Of a stretch of 55,572 bases of DNA, positions 21,171 to 31,159 are shown piece after piece. The notes under the pieces were generated by a model, which did not search any database, was not told where the DNA came from, and was given only the letters and a program-made list of their open reading frames with translations. How positions within the stretch are numbered: position 1 is the first letter of the stretch; the number at the start of each line of letters is the position of its first letter. Source of the stretch: Hyphomicrobiales bacterium (GTDB lineage: Bacteria > Pseudomonadota > Alphaproteobacteria > Rhizobiales > Beijerinckiaceae); contig JAPLOU010000049.1 of the NCBI GenBank assembly GCA_026400535.1, forward strand, positions 1 through 55,572, read 5' to 3'. Made by a program: the position numbers and the translations under genes.

Positions 21171-22040
21171 TCAGCTCTGCCAGCTGCGCGGCAGGGGCGC
21201 ACCCGTCAGGTGGATCATGAAGCGTGCGAGATCAGCCCGCAAGGCCGCGGCATCAGATGACAGGAAGCGTGCGATCAGCATGCCGTCGAGGCCGGTGACG
21301 CCGCTTTCCGAGACGGCGCCGGCGAGCGCCTCGCGCGCGCTTTCGACGCGCGCCGGCGCGTTCGGCGAAACCATCAGGACCGTGGCCGTTGCGCGCGCCC
21401 CTGCCGCAACGGCCTTGCGCTGCAGCGTGACATTGACCAGCCGGTCAATTTTCACATCCTCGGCAAGAATGAGCTTGCCCCCACGCCGTATGCGCCAGCG
21501 ATCGCGCAGGCTGGCCTGTTCGAGGATTTCGCCCATGGCGAAGCGCCCGAAGTAAACGCTCTCGCAGGCGATCAGCGTCGCGTCAGGGGCGATGTCGGCC
21601 TCCAGCGTGCGGCGCAGGTTGGCGCGCGCGAACACGATCGCCTCCTGCGGCAGCCAGTTGAGGCAGGCTCCTGAGCCGACTGTCAGATGGGTCGAAACCA
21701 GGGTCTCAGGCCCCTGGCTGCGATAGATTTTCTCCGCTGCCTGTGTGGTGACGATCGCTCTTGCCCCGTCATCGACGGCAATGCACGCATCAAAACGGTC
21801 GCCGCCGGTCAGGCCGCCGCCAGTGTTGATCAGCACGGCCTCGCACGTCGCGTTGAAGGTGCTCGGAAAGCGGACCCGGTAGCCGCCGCCTTCAGCAACT
21901 TCCGTGCGCACGGTGCGATTGCGGGCCAGGGCAAACCGGACCCGGACACCGCCAGCGGCACGCACATGCGCCGGCATCAGCGCCGTGACTGTGTCTGCCG
22001 CCGGAAGGTTGGCCGCATCATGGGATGGCCGGTCAAGCAT
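21171..22040 (-). CDS. ureD: Urease accessory protein UreD
   Basis: Chaperone that binds apo-urease and, with UreF and UreG, allows lysine carbamylation and nickel insertion. The 289-residue product is normal length. Typical segments are [51 protein letters not shown] and [12 protein letters not shown]. It is the first gene of the urease operon, with about 260 noncoding bases upstream. No UreF or UreG gene follows in this window, so the maturation set must be split across the genome or be partly absent. Confidence 0.95.
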   Translation of the reverse strand: MLDRPSHDAANLPAADTVTALMPAHVRAAGGVRVRFALARNRTVRTEVAEGGGYRVRFPSTFNATCEAVLINTGGGLTGGDRFDACIAVDDGARAIVTTQAAEKIYRSQGPETLVSTHLTVGSGACLNWLPQEAIVFARANLRRTLEADIAPDATLIACESVYFGRFAMGEILEQASLRDRWRIRRGGKLILAEDVKIDRLVNVTLQRKAVAAGARATATVLMVSPNAPARVESAREALAGAVSESGVTGLDGMLIARFLSSDAAALRADLARFMIHLTGAPLPRSWQS

Positions 22041-22299
22041 GCGAATGATCTGAAGTTTCTTGTCAAATCATCGCGCCTCGGGATGTCACCCGCAAGGGCA
22101 AGCGAAACACGTGGCTGCACGAATATTGTGCAAGCAGGCGGATCTTGCCGACATGCCGAGGCCCCGCAGTGTTCGGGGCTTCGCTGCGCTCGTGCCGCTG
22201 CCGGTTCAGAGGATGTGGGCAACGCCGACCCGCGCCGTGTGATCGGAAGGGTCATGCCGGCTGGCGAAGCGCGGGAGCGCCACGAGCAACGCGTCTGGG

Positions 22300-22827
22300 A
22301 GCGTCCTTCATCCGGATAACGCTACTCCACCTTGCCGGCCAGGTTGCTGGTGAAGGCATGGACGAGCCCTGCCCCGATCGTTTAGCCCGTCCGCGTCTGG
22401 GTGAAGCCCTCGCCGATGGCGCGGTTGAAACAGCTGTGCTGCATCTTGGTGACGGTCACACCGCCCATGACACATCGATGAGCAGGTTGTCGACCGGCGG
22501 GACACCGAGGCGGGCGCGGACCTGGCCCTGCCAATCCGAGCGGAAGCGTGTTCTGGTCGGCGCGACGTTGGTATCGCCGCCGCGATAGCCGGAAGCCTCG
22601 ATAGCGGCCTCGACGCCGACGACCACGGCGCCATATTGCCGATTCTGGCCCGCGTGAAGGCCACCGATAACGCCCTTCGGGCTGAACCTGCGGTTGAAGC
22701 CTGAAACGAGGCCGGTTGCGGTGACGAACGCGGTGGTTCTGTCATCGCCCCCCTTGCAGCCGACCTCAGCGCCGGTGCAAAAGCCGGTCCAGTTGCCGGC
22801 CGTGAAGGCGGGCGGGATCGGCGCCAT
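22300..22827 (-). pseudogene. Omp25/Omp31-like outer-membrane beta-barrel pseudogene
   Basis: The minus strand encodes the pattern of an alphaproteobacterial 8-strand surface protein: GNWTGFCTGAEVGCKGGDD, then GVIGGLHAGQNRQYGAVVVG, then WQGQVRARLG, reaching a TGA at 22456. In a shifted frame homology continues with NRAIGEGFTQTRTG, a TAA, TIGAGLVHAFTSNLAGKVE, a TAG and then RYPDEGR. In intact relatives those stops are Trp and Tyr codons. So there is at least one frameshift and two stop mutations. No signal peptide is recognisable in the DNA just before it. The gene is dead but recent enough to read. Confidence 0.85.
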
Positions 22828-22900
22828 GGCCCGCGATGGGATGTGAGCCGCCCGCACGCCATTAACGGCCAGCGTCGGGACCCGCGGCAACGCCCGCGGC

Positions 22901-22944
22901 CAAAGTCATTGCAAAGTCATTGCAAAGTCATTGCAAGGTCATCG
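22901..22944. repeat. 11-bp tandem repeat, four copies
   Basis: The unit CAAAGTCATTG is perfect at 22901-22911, 22912-22922 and 22923-22933, with a diverged fourth copy (CAAGGTCATCG) at 22934-22944. It lies between the outer-membrane pseudogene and the 3' end of the ureohydrolase gene. A unit of 11 bp puts the copies on one face of the helix. Confidence 0.93.
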
Positions 22945-23047
22945 TCAGGCGCGACATCGCAACTGCCCTCCACGAGGGGTTGTGCGGCTGGACGTGCGCC
23001 GCCGGCGATATGTCGCCGCGAACCGTGAGAAGGTTCACGGCAGCCCA

Positions 23048-24133
23048 TCATTCCATCAAGGGAGCGGCGGCTTTCGCGCGCTGGTGTGCCGGACGGTTCC
23101 GCACGCGCGTCTCGGCCGCGAGGCACAGGATGGTGAACAGCATTTGCGCGCCGCAATGGGCGGTGTTGCTGGTGCCGTCATACTGCGGCGCGACCTCGAC
23201 CACATCGCCGCCGATGATGTTGGCGCCGCGCATGCCGCGCAAGATAGCCAGCGCCTCGCGCGGGGTCAGGCCACCGACCTCGGGTGTGCCGGTGCCGGGC
23301 GCATAGGCCGGGTCGAGCGAATCGACATCGAAGCTGATGTAGGTCGGCCCGTCGCCGGTCACGGCGCGGGCCTTGGCGACCACGGCATCGAGGCCCATGG
23401 CGTCCACCTCGTTGGCGTGGATCATCGTCATCCCGCTCTCGGTCGAGAACTCCCACAGATATTCCGCGCCGCCGCGGATGCCGATCTGGATTGTCCGGTC
23501 CGGATCGAGCACGCCCTCCAGCACAGCCTGCCGGAACGGCCCGCCATGGTGGAACTTCGTGCCCTCATAAGGCCCCGACGTGTCAGCATGGGCATCGATG
23601 TGCAGCATCCCGACCGGCCGCTCCTTGCCCAGCGCCTTCAGGATCGGCAGCGAGATCGAGTGGTCACCGCCGACGGCGAGCGGGATCACGCCGGCCGCGT
23701 GAATCCGGCCAAAATGGGCTTCGATGTCCTCGTGGCATTGCTCGAGCGAGTAACGAGAGCGAAACGGCACGTCACCAATATCGGCGATGGCGAGATCGAC
23801 AAACGGCGCGGTCCCCATCACATGGTCCATCGGCCCGATCCGTTCGATCGCCCGCACCGCCCGTGGCCCGAGGCGCGCACCAGCGCGGTTGGTGACGCCG
23901 AGATCCATCGGCACGCCGCAAATGGCGATGTCGAGCTGGCCGAAATCCGGCAGCGACGTCGCATCGGGCCGGTACGGGGCGCCGCAGAAGGTGGCGACAT
24001 CGGCGAAGGGCCATTTGCGCTGCGCGCCCTTGAACTGGCCTGCCGCAATGCGGGCAAAGGCGGCATCGAAAATGTCTCCGCCCAGCGCGCTGCCATAGCG
24101 CGCCCGAAGCTGCGCCAGCTTGTCCTGTGTCAT
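23048..24133 (-). CDS. Ureohydrolase (agmatinase/arginase family)
   Basis: Binuclear-manganese amidinohydrolase of 361 residues that releases urea from a guanidino compound. Metal-binding motifs are GGDHSIS (about residue 150), HIDAHADT (about 176) and SFDVDSLDPAYAPGTGTPE (about 267). I chose the ATG at 24133 (MTQDKLAQLRARYG), since the longer in-frame start to 24253 adds unrelated sequence. The N-terminal extension of about 60 residues before the core fits the agmatinase, guanidinobutyrase and guanidinase subgroups, which cannot be separated by eye. It lies 1 kb upstream of the urease operon in the same direction, so the urea it makes could be used directly. Confidence 0.9.
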   Translation of the reverse strand: MTQDKLAQLRARYGSALGGDIFDAAFARIAAGQFKGAQRKWPFADVATFCGAPYRPDATSLPDFGQLDIAICGVPMDLGVTNRAGARLGPRAVRAIERIGPMDHVMGTAPFVDLAIADIGDVPFRSRYSLEQCHEDIEAHFGRIHAAGVIPLAVGGDHSISLPILKALGKERPVGMLHIDAHADTSGPYEGTKFHHGGPFRQAVLEGVLDPDRTIQIGIRGGAEYLWEFSTESGMTMIHANEVDAMGLDAVVAKARAVTGDGPTYISFDVDSLDPAYAPGTGTPEVGGLTPREALAILRGMRGANIIGGDVVEVAPQYDGTSNTAHCGAQMLFTILCLAAETRVRNRPAHQRAKAAAPLME

Positions 24134-24329
24134 TGTCGATCCTGTTGGTGGGCCTTGGCTCCAGCATTGTCCGTCATCAGCCAGCAGGCAAGCGCAATGC
24201 GTCCCGCGCGCAGCGGAGAATGGGCGATAAGTTATTGGTTTCATTCGCAGCACGGCACGCGATGTCCGTAAAAAAACTTACACAAAATTCATGTTTTTTT
24301 GTTGCATGCGTTCGGACACATCGTATTGA

Positions 24330-25487
<1,158 letters not shown>

Positions 25488-25620
25488 GCCTCCAGCCGGC
25501 GCCCTGCGCCGGTCAGAGGCCCGGTGGCGCTTCTGAAGACCGGTCACGCCCGGCCAAAGCATCCTGGCCGGGCCGATGGTCTGAATTGGCCGGACGCCAA
25601 ACCGAAACCTTTTAGCCTGA

Positions 25621-25648
25621 AACCCCGGCAGCAGTGCCGGGGTTTTTT
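25621..25648 (+). terminator. Rho-independent terminator of TRAP receptor gene
   Basis: AACCCCGGCA (25621-25630), loop GCAG, TGCCGGGGTT (25635-25644), then TTTT. A perfect 10-bp stem. Confidence 0.92.
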
Positions 25649-25688
25649 CGTTCGTGACGGCGCGATCTCATGCTATGGGAATCCCACC

Positions 25689-26096
25689 ATGTCCCCTTTG
25701 TTTCGATCCGCCGCGATGATCTTGGCGCTTGCCAGTCCAGGCTTGGCTTTGCCTGCAAGGGCGCAGCAGCTCGCAGAGCCGATTCCGCAACGCCGTGACG
25801 CCATCACGCAGCCGATGAAGCCGCAGCCGCAGCGTGACGCCATGGTCCCTTGTCCCGAACATGGTCCCGGGTTCGCCCGCCAGCCCGGGGGCAGCACCTG
25901 TGTGCGCGTCAGCGGTCAGGTGCGGGGCGAGGTTGGCCTGCGGGATCGCCGCTCGCGCCTCAATGACAGCAGCGGCTTCAATTCTCAGGCGCGCGTGCTG
26001 TTCGACAGCCGTACGCCGACCGAATTCGGCACGATGCGCGCCGTCATCAGCGTTCGCGGTCAGGCCGGCTCCGGGTTTCTGAGCAACCTTCGCTGA
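25689..26096 (+). CDS. Short porin-like protein (N-terminal part of alphaproteobacterial porin)
   Basis: A 135-residue protein with a signal peptide (FRSAAMILALASPGLALPARA) and the beginning of a rhizobial porin (PF02530-like). The hallmark is CPEHGPGFARQPGGSTCVRV, followed by SGQVRGEVGLRDRR and FDSRTPTEFGTMRAVISV. Intact porins of this family are roughly 350-500 residues. Here a stop follows SGFLSNLR directly, so this is either a truncated porin or a small secreted derivative. The frame is clean and GC-rich, and no downstream porin sequence is visible before the terminator, which suggests deletion rather than a simple nonsense mutation. A barrel this short is unlikely. Confidence 0.65.
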   Translation: MSPLFRSAAMILALASPGLALPARAQQLAEPIPQRRDAITQPMKPQPQRDAMVPCPEHGPGFARQPGGSTCVRVSGQVRGEVGLRDRRSRLNDSSGFNSQARVLFDSRTPTEFGTMRAVISVRGQAGSGFLSNLR

Positions 26097-26153
26097 GCGC
26101 GGACCCTCCCCCCGGCGGGCACCTGGCATCGCCGCAGAACGCGCCCGTCCAAG

Positions 26154-26186
26154 ACGCCAATGACACGCCAATGACACGCCAATGAC
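26154..26186. repeat. 11-bp tandem repeat, three perfect copies
   Basis: The unit ACGCCAATGAC is at 26154-26164, 26165-26175 and 26176-26186. The last copy runs into the left arm of the hairpin at 26181. It lies between the short porin-like gene and the TRAP permease gene. Confidence 0.93.
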
Positions 26187-26218
26187 AAAGCCTGCTCTCG
26201 CGACCGGGCTTTGTCATT
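26181..26218. terminator. Hairpin between convergent genes
   Basis: AATGACAAAGCC (26181-26192) pairs perfectly with GGCTTTGTCATT (26207-26218) over 12 bp with a 14-base loop. No strong T tract follows on either side, so it may be a Rho-aided terminator or RNA-stabilising stem for the two convergent transcripts. Confidence 0.6.
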
Positions 26219-26239
26219 GCTCGGAGCTGACGCCACCGC

Positions 26240-28222
26240 TTACTGAATCTTCGGTGGTTGGGTGAGATCGAGCGGGGGCAGTCCACCCGGCGCACCACCG
26301 GGAGCATCCAGTCCGGGAATGGCGATATTGTTGAACTGCTGGTCGATCTGCTGCTGGTTCAACTGCACCGTCGATTTCTTGTAGTGCATCACCATTTGCG
26401 GGAAGGTGATGACGAGGCCGACCATAATGCACTGGATGATCACGAAAGGCACCGCGCCCCAGTAGATCTGGCCAGTTGTGATGGGCTCCATCGACTTTCC
26501 GGTGATCTTGTCGGTGTACGCGAATTTCGGCGCCACCGAGCGCAGGTAGAACAGGGCGAAGCCGAAGGGCGGGTGCATGAAGGAGGTCTGCATGTTGACC
26601 CCCAGGATGACGCCGAACCAGATCAGGTCGATGCCAAGTTTTTCGGCGGGCGGGCCGAGCAGCGGCACGATGATGAAGGCCAGCTCGAAGAAGTCGAGGA
26701 AGAACGCCAGCAGGAATACCAGCACGTTGACGAAGATCAGGAAACCGGTCTGGCCGCCAGGCAGCGAGACGAGCAGGTGCTCGACCCAGAGGTGGCCGTT
26801 GACGCCATAGAACGTCAGCGAGAACACGCGGGCGCCGAGCAGGATGAACAGCACGAAGGCGGAGAGCTTTGCTGTGGATTCCGTCGCCGATCGCACGATG
26901 CCCCAGTTGAGACGCTTCGGCTCGTTCGACATGAAGCGCTTCAGGCCGGCCAGCAGGATCGCGCCGGCTGCGCCCATCGCACCGCCTTCCGTCGGCGTTG
27001 CCACGCCGATGAAGATCGTGCCCAGAACCAGGAAGATCAGCGACAGCGGCGGCACCATGACGAAGGTCACCTGCGTGGCGATGCGGCTCATCAGGCGCAA
27101 GCCCGTTGTTTTCTCGATCACGCCGACGATCGTGGCGTAGAGCGCGCCCGCAGCCAGCGCTTCAGAGAGCAGGGCCCAGGATGGATAGCCGTTGGCCTTC
27201 AAGGAGTACCAACCCGCGGCCAGCGCGAGTGTGGCGAGGGCCGTGAGAACGACGCGTTGCGGCCCGAACAGCTTGTTGAACAGGGCGCACAGGAAGGACA
27301 CCACGACACCGACCGACATGGTCAGGATGACGAAGTCCGCGCCACTCTTGATGCTGGTCTGGCTGATCACATAGTAGCCGACGATGCCCGAGAACAGGAC
27401 AAGCACGCCCAGTTGCCAGACCCCTCGCGAGCCGTCCGGCTCCTTAAAGCCGATGTCGGCCACCGGCAGTCCCGGCACGTAAGATGGGCGGATCAGCGAG
27501 ACGAGGAAGATGTAACCCGCATACATGGCCGACAGCACGAGACCTGGCACGAATGCTCCCTCATACATGTCGCCCACCGAGCGGCCGAGCTGGTCGGCCA
27601 TGACGATCAGGACCAGAGATGGCGGGATGATCTGCGCGAGCGTGCCTGACGCGGCGATGACGCCGGAGGCGACGCGCCGGTCATAGCCGTAGCGGAGCAT
27701 GATCGGCAATGAGATCAGGCCCATCGAGATCACCGATGCAGCGACGACGCCGGTGGTTGCCGCAAGCAGCGCGCCGACGAAGATCACGGCATAGGCGAGA
27801 CCGCCGCGGATCGTGCCGAACAACTGGCCGATCGTGTCGAGCAGGTCCTCCGCCATGCCCGAGCGCTCCAGGACGAGGCCCATGAAGGTGAAAAATGGAA
27901 TGGCGAGCAGCACGTCATTGTTCATCGTGCCGTAGATGCGCTCTGGCAGCGCCTGCAGGAAGTTCGGCACAAACAGGCCAAGCTCGATGCCGATGATGGC
28001 GAAAAACAGGCCGTTGGCCGCCAGTGCGAAGGCGACGGGATAGCCCAGCAGCAGGAACACCACGAGGGCCGCGAACATGATCGGAGCCATGTTCTCCCTG
28101 ACGAAGCCGGCAAGGCCGCCGCCGGCAGTGGCGGCGAAGGCGTCGGCGGTGTGGACGGACAGGAGCAGCACGACGGTGGCGAAAGCCAGCCCGAGCGCGC
28201 GGCGAAGAAACGATGAGGTCAT
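26240..28222 (-). CDS. TRAP transporter large permease subunit (DctM type)
   Basis: Ion-coupled transport channel of the TRAP system, 660 residues. It has an N-terminal helix or signal followed by about 12-14 membrane segments. DctM features include GYPVAFALAANGLFF, IPFFTFMGLVLERSGMAEDL, the helical hairpin near ASVISMGLISLPIML, and NMQTSFMHPPFGFALFYLRS near the end. It is longer than standard DctM (about 430) because of an inserted membrane region in the middle, as in TakM-like proteins. It also has a soluble Gln/Pro-rich tail. The ATG at 28222 has GGAG upstream and lies 34 bases past dctQ. Confidence 0.93.
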   Translation of the reverse strand: MTSSFLRRALGLAFATVVLLLSVHTADAFAATAGGGLAGFVRENMAPIMFAALVVFLLLGYPVAFALAANGLFFAIIGIELGLFVPNFLQALPERIYGTMNNDVLLAIPFFTFMGLVLERSGMAEDLLDTIGQLFGTIRGGLAYAVIFVGALLAATTGVVAASVISMGLISLPIMLRYGYDRRVASGVIAASGTLAQIIPPSLVLIVMADQLGRSVGDMYEGAFVPGLVLSAMYAGYIFLVSLIRPSYVPGLPVADIGFKEPDGSRGVWQLGVLVLFSGIVGYYVISQTSIKSGADFVILTMSVGVVVSFLCALFNKLFGPQRVVLTALATLALAAGWYSLKANGYPSWALLSEALAAGALYATIVGVIEKTTGLRLMSRIATQVTFVMVPPLSLIFLVLGTIFIGVATPTEGGAMGAAGAILLAGLKRFMSNEPKRLNWGIVRSATESTAKLSAFVLFILLGARVFSLTFYGVNGHLWVEHLLVSLPGGQTGFLIFVNVLVFLLAFFLDFFELAFIIVPLLGPPAEKLGIDLIWFGVILGVNMQTSFMHPPFGFALFYLRSVAPKFAYTDKITGKSMEPITTGQIYWGAVPFVIIQCIMVGLVITFPQMVMHYKKSTVQLNQQQIDQQFNNIAIPGLDAPGGAPGGLPPLDLTQPPKIQ

Positions 28223-28256
28223 CGGTCGATCTCCGGAATGAGGACGCGTCAGGCGT

Positions 28257-28916
28257 TCAGTTGCTGGCCTTGCCCGCGCCATGGATTGGCACGGTCCTGG
28301 CGATCGGCGCGATGCCGTCTGCTTCGGCCTGCTTGAGCAGCCGTTCTGCCTCGGCGAGCGCGGCTGCCGCGTGGCCGCCGTCATGGGCGGTGTGGGTGTT
28401 GTCCTCGATCAGCCCGCGCATGATGGCGATGCGCTTGATGATTTCGGAAATGCCCTGCACGGCCAGCAGGACGAAGCCGATGAAGACCAGCGATTTGGCC
28501 GGCCATTGCGGCAGGCCGCCGGCATTGAGCGATTGCTCATTGATCTTGTAAGAGCGGGTAAAGAAGGGCCAGCCGTCGATCACCATGATGATGGCGAACG
28601 GCATCAAGAAGAGCACATGGCCGACAAGATCGATCGTTTGCTTGAGCCAGCGGGGAAACAGGTTGTTGACGATGTCGATCCGGATATGTTCCTGGCTGAT
28701 CACCGTCCATGGCGAGCACAGCAGGAACACGGCGCCGAACAGCACCCATTGCAGCTCAAGCCAGGAATTCGACGAGATATCGAACAGTTTCCGGATGATG
28801 GCGTTGATGGTCGACACGCCGATGGCCACCAGAATGAGCCAAGCGACATAACGTCCGATCAGCGTGTTCACCGCATCGATCATGCGGCTCAACGATATCA
28901 AACCACCCAAGGTCAT
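28257..28916 (-). CDS. TRAP transporter small permease subunit (DctQ type)
   Basis: Four-helix membrane partner of DctM, 219 residues from the ATG at 28916; an in-frame GTG at 28964 and an ATG at 28883 are alternatives. DctQ features are LSRMIDAVNTLIGRYVAWLI, SNSWLELQWVLFGAVFLL and SQEHIRIDIVNNLFPR. The C-terminal tail after residue about 180 is long, charged and Ala-rich (AAAALAEAERLLKQAEADG), probably cytoplasmic. It is the promoter-proximal gene of the dctQM pair. The matching receptor is probably the convergent gene at 24393. Confidence 0.92.
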   Translation of the reverse strand: MTLGGLISLSRMIDAVNTLIGRYVAWLILVAIGVSTINAIIRKLFDISSNSWLELQWVLFGAVFLLCSPWTVISQEHIRIDIVNNLFPRWLKQTIDLVGHVLFLMPFAIIMVIDGWPFFTRSYKINEQSLNAGGLPQWPAKSLVFIGFVLLAVQGISEIIKRIAIMRGLIEDNTHTAHDGGHAAAALAEAERLLKQAEADGIAPIARTVPIHGAGKASN

Positions 28917-29053
28917 CCCCTTTGTTTTCTTGTTGTTCGGCGCCTTCTCGAGCCGTTCTAGCACAGCGCGGATATGTGAAACCCTTCACGTGATAACGCA
29001 CGATCGATAACGCGACAAGCGATCGAAAAGCCTTTGTCCGCGATCATTTGGTT

Positions 29054-30244
29054 TCAGTTGAAACGATTCAGCCGGATCAGGGCGGTGGCCCCCAGGGTGC
29101 AGACCAGCATGATCATCAGGAAGGCCGGCGGCCACAGCGGCGTCAGCATTCCCGCCAGATAGGCGGCCAAGGCGCCAATGCCGAGTTGCACGAAACCGGT
29201 CAGCCCGGCCGCCGCTCCCGCCAGATCCGGGCGGACCGAAAGCGCCGATGCTGTTGCCGCGGGAATGCACAGCCCGTTGCCGATGCCGTTGAGCATCAGG
29301 GGCAGGAAGAGCAGCGCCGGCTGCCAGGTGAACAGGAACGGCATCGCCGCGGCAACGCTGACCGAGATCGCCGACAGGATCAGTCCGAGCGGGATCAGGC
29401 GTTCCGTGCCCATGCGCTGGCCGAAGCGCCCGGTCAGGAAATTCCCGAACATGTAGCTGCCGGCCATGGCCACGAAGAACAGGCCGTAGATTTCCGGCTC
29501 GGCGCGCATGTGCTCCACCACCGCATAGGGCGCGCCCGCAATGAAGCTGAAGAAGGTCGATGAGACCAGCGTCAGCACGCCGGCATAGATCACGAAGCTG
29601 CGCTCACGCATCAGCATCGGAAAGGCGCGGAACACATCGCTGACGCGTTGCGGCGGTCCGCTGCGGTGATGGGTTTCTGGCAGCTTCAGGATGGCGCCAG
29701 TCGTGGCGATCACGCCGACCGCCGCCATCAGGACGAAGATCGCGCGCCAGCCTTGGGTCTTGTGGATGTACCCTCCGATCAGCGGCGACAGCATGGGCGC
29801 CACCACCATGGCCATGGTGACGTAGCCGATGATGCTGGCCGCCTCGTCGCGCCCCGCCATGTCGCGGGCGATGGCGCGGGTCAGCGCGAAAGCCGAGCCC
29901 GCCCCGACGGCCTGCAGCATGCGCGCGGCCAGCAGCATCGGCAGATCCGCCGCAACAAGCCCGACGAGCGAGCCCAGCGCGAAAATGGCGAGCCCTCCGA
30001 TGATGCAGGGCCGGCGACCGAGCCGGTCCGAGAGCGGCCCCACGACCAGTTGCGCCAGCGCGACGGCGAACAGGTAGAATGTCAGCGTGAGCTGGATGGC
30101 GGCATAATCGGTTTCCAGCGCGCGGGCGATGGAAGGCGTGGCCGGCGCCAGCACGTTGAGCGCGAAGGGCTGCACCGCGCTGCACACGACCAGGATCGCC
30201 AGTGACGGCCGAACCCGCGCGGGCCCGGCCGCTTCGCCGGTCAT
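29054..30244 (-). CDS. MFS drug-resistance transporter, Bcr/CflA family
   Basis: Proton-coupled efflux protein of 396 residues with 12 membrane helices. The Bcr/CflA signature is present: PATPSIARALETDYAAIQLT, the motif A loop GPLSDRLGRRPCI, and RMLQAVGAGSAFALTRAIARD. I chose the ATG at 30244, which overlaps the EamA stop (ATGA). The longer upstream frame is the other-frame reading of EamA. It is the last gene of the solA-eamA-mfs operon. Substrate unknown. Confidence 0.93.
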   Translation of the reverse strand: MTGEAAGPARVRPSLAILVVCSAVQPFALNVLAPATPSIARALETDYAAIQLTLTFYLFAVALAQLVVGPLSDRLGRRPCIIGGLAIFALGSLVGLVAADLPMLLAARMLQAVGAGSAFALTRAIARDMAGRDEAASIIGYVTMAMVVAPMLSPLIGGYIHKTQGWRAIFVLMAAVGVIATTGAILKLPETHHRSGPPQRVSDVFRAFPMLMRERSFVIYAGVLTLVSSTFFSFIAGAPYAVVEHMRAEPEIYGLFFVAMAGSYMFGNFLTGRFGQRMGTERLIPLGLILSAISVSVAAAMPFLFTWQPALLFLPLMLNGIGNGLCIPAATASALSVRPDLAGAAAGLTGFVQLGIGALAAYLAGMLTPLWPPAFLMIMLVCTLGATALIRLNRFN

Positions 30245-31140
30245 GATGCGGTCACCTCGGCTGTTCGCACGCGTTGCCGGTGCAAGGTGTAAAGGCCGCT
30301 TCCGACGATCAGGCAGGTGCCGAACAGGGCAGTTAGGTCGGGCAGGTCGCCAAAGACGAGCGCGCCGAGCGCAATGGCAAATACCAGGACCGTATAGCGG
30401 AACCCCGATACCAGCGACACGTCGGCATCGCGGAACGCCACGATGATCGCGTAGTTGCCGGCCGCCACGAACAGCGCGGCCCCCATGAGATAGATAAGTT
30501 CGCGCTGTCCGACCGGTTGCCAGGTTTCGGCCAGGCCGATCACCCACCCGGTGATGCAGACGACGATGGTGGTCGTGAAGGTCACGACGGTGGATGGCAC
30601 GCCGGCGCCGATCTGCCGTGTCACAAGATCGCGCGCGCCGACGAGCGCGGCGCTCGCGAGCGCGACCAGGGAATAGATGGTGAAGCCCTCTGATGACGGC
30701 CTCACCACGATCAGAACGCCGATAAAGCCCAGGACCACGGCCGCCCATCGCCGCCAGCCGACCTTCTCGATCCCGAGGATGGCAGCCATGGCCACCAGGA
30801 TCAGCGAGGCCGCCTGTAGGATTGCGGTGATATTGGCGAGCGGCAGATGTGCCAGCGCCAGGATGAAGGTGAAGGCGATCGCTGATTCGAGCGCGCCGCG
30901 GAGCGCCACCATGGGATGGGCCATGGCTCTCAGATCCGAGAAGCGGCCGAACATGCACACGAGCAGGAGGCTCGCCGCAACCGCGAACAGTCCTCTGATG
31001 GCCAGGACCTGACCGGTCGGCAGTGTCTGGGTCGAGAGCTTGACCAGCACGTCATTGACCACGAACGTGGCCATCGCAGCCACCATCGCGATGACGCCGC
31101 GACGGTTGCTGGCCGCGCTGGCGCCGCCGGCCGGCGTCAA
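30241..31140 (-). CDS. DMT/EamA family transporter
   Basis: A ten-helix membrane exporter of 299 residues with two EamA repeats (about residues 15-145 and 155-290). Typical segments are NDVLVKLSTQTLPTGQVLAI, LALAHLPLANITAILQA and AIALGALVFGDLPDL. The likely start is TTG at 31140, because GAGGGA lies 8 bases upstream and no ATG or GTG is better placed; the next ATG would remove part of helix 1. It begins 19 bases after the solA stop and overlaps the MFS gene by 4 bases. Context suggests export of a metabolite linked to SolA. Confidence 0.9.
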   Translation of the reverse strand: MTPAGGASAASNRRGVIAMVAAMATFVVNDVLVKLSTQTLPTGQVLAIRGLFAVAASLLLVCMFGRFSDLRAMAHPMVALRGALESAIAFTFILALAHLPLANITAILQAASLILVAMAAILGIEKVGWRRWAAVVLGFIGVLIVVRPSSEGFTIYSLVALASAALVGARDLVTRQIGAGVPSTVVTFTTTIVVCITGWVIGLAETWQPVGQRELIYLMGAALFVAAGNYAIIVAFRDADVSLVSGFRYTVLVFAIALGALVFGDLPDLTALFGTCLIVGSGLYTLHRQRVRTAEVTAS

Positions 31141-31159
31141 GGTCGGATCCCTCGTTCAG

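Noticed and set aside
22901..22944. 11-bp array as a plasmid-type origin with iterons
   Set aside because: No replication gene or AT-rich unwinding region next to it; surroundings are chromosomal housekeeping genes.
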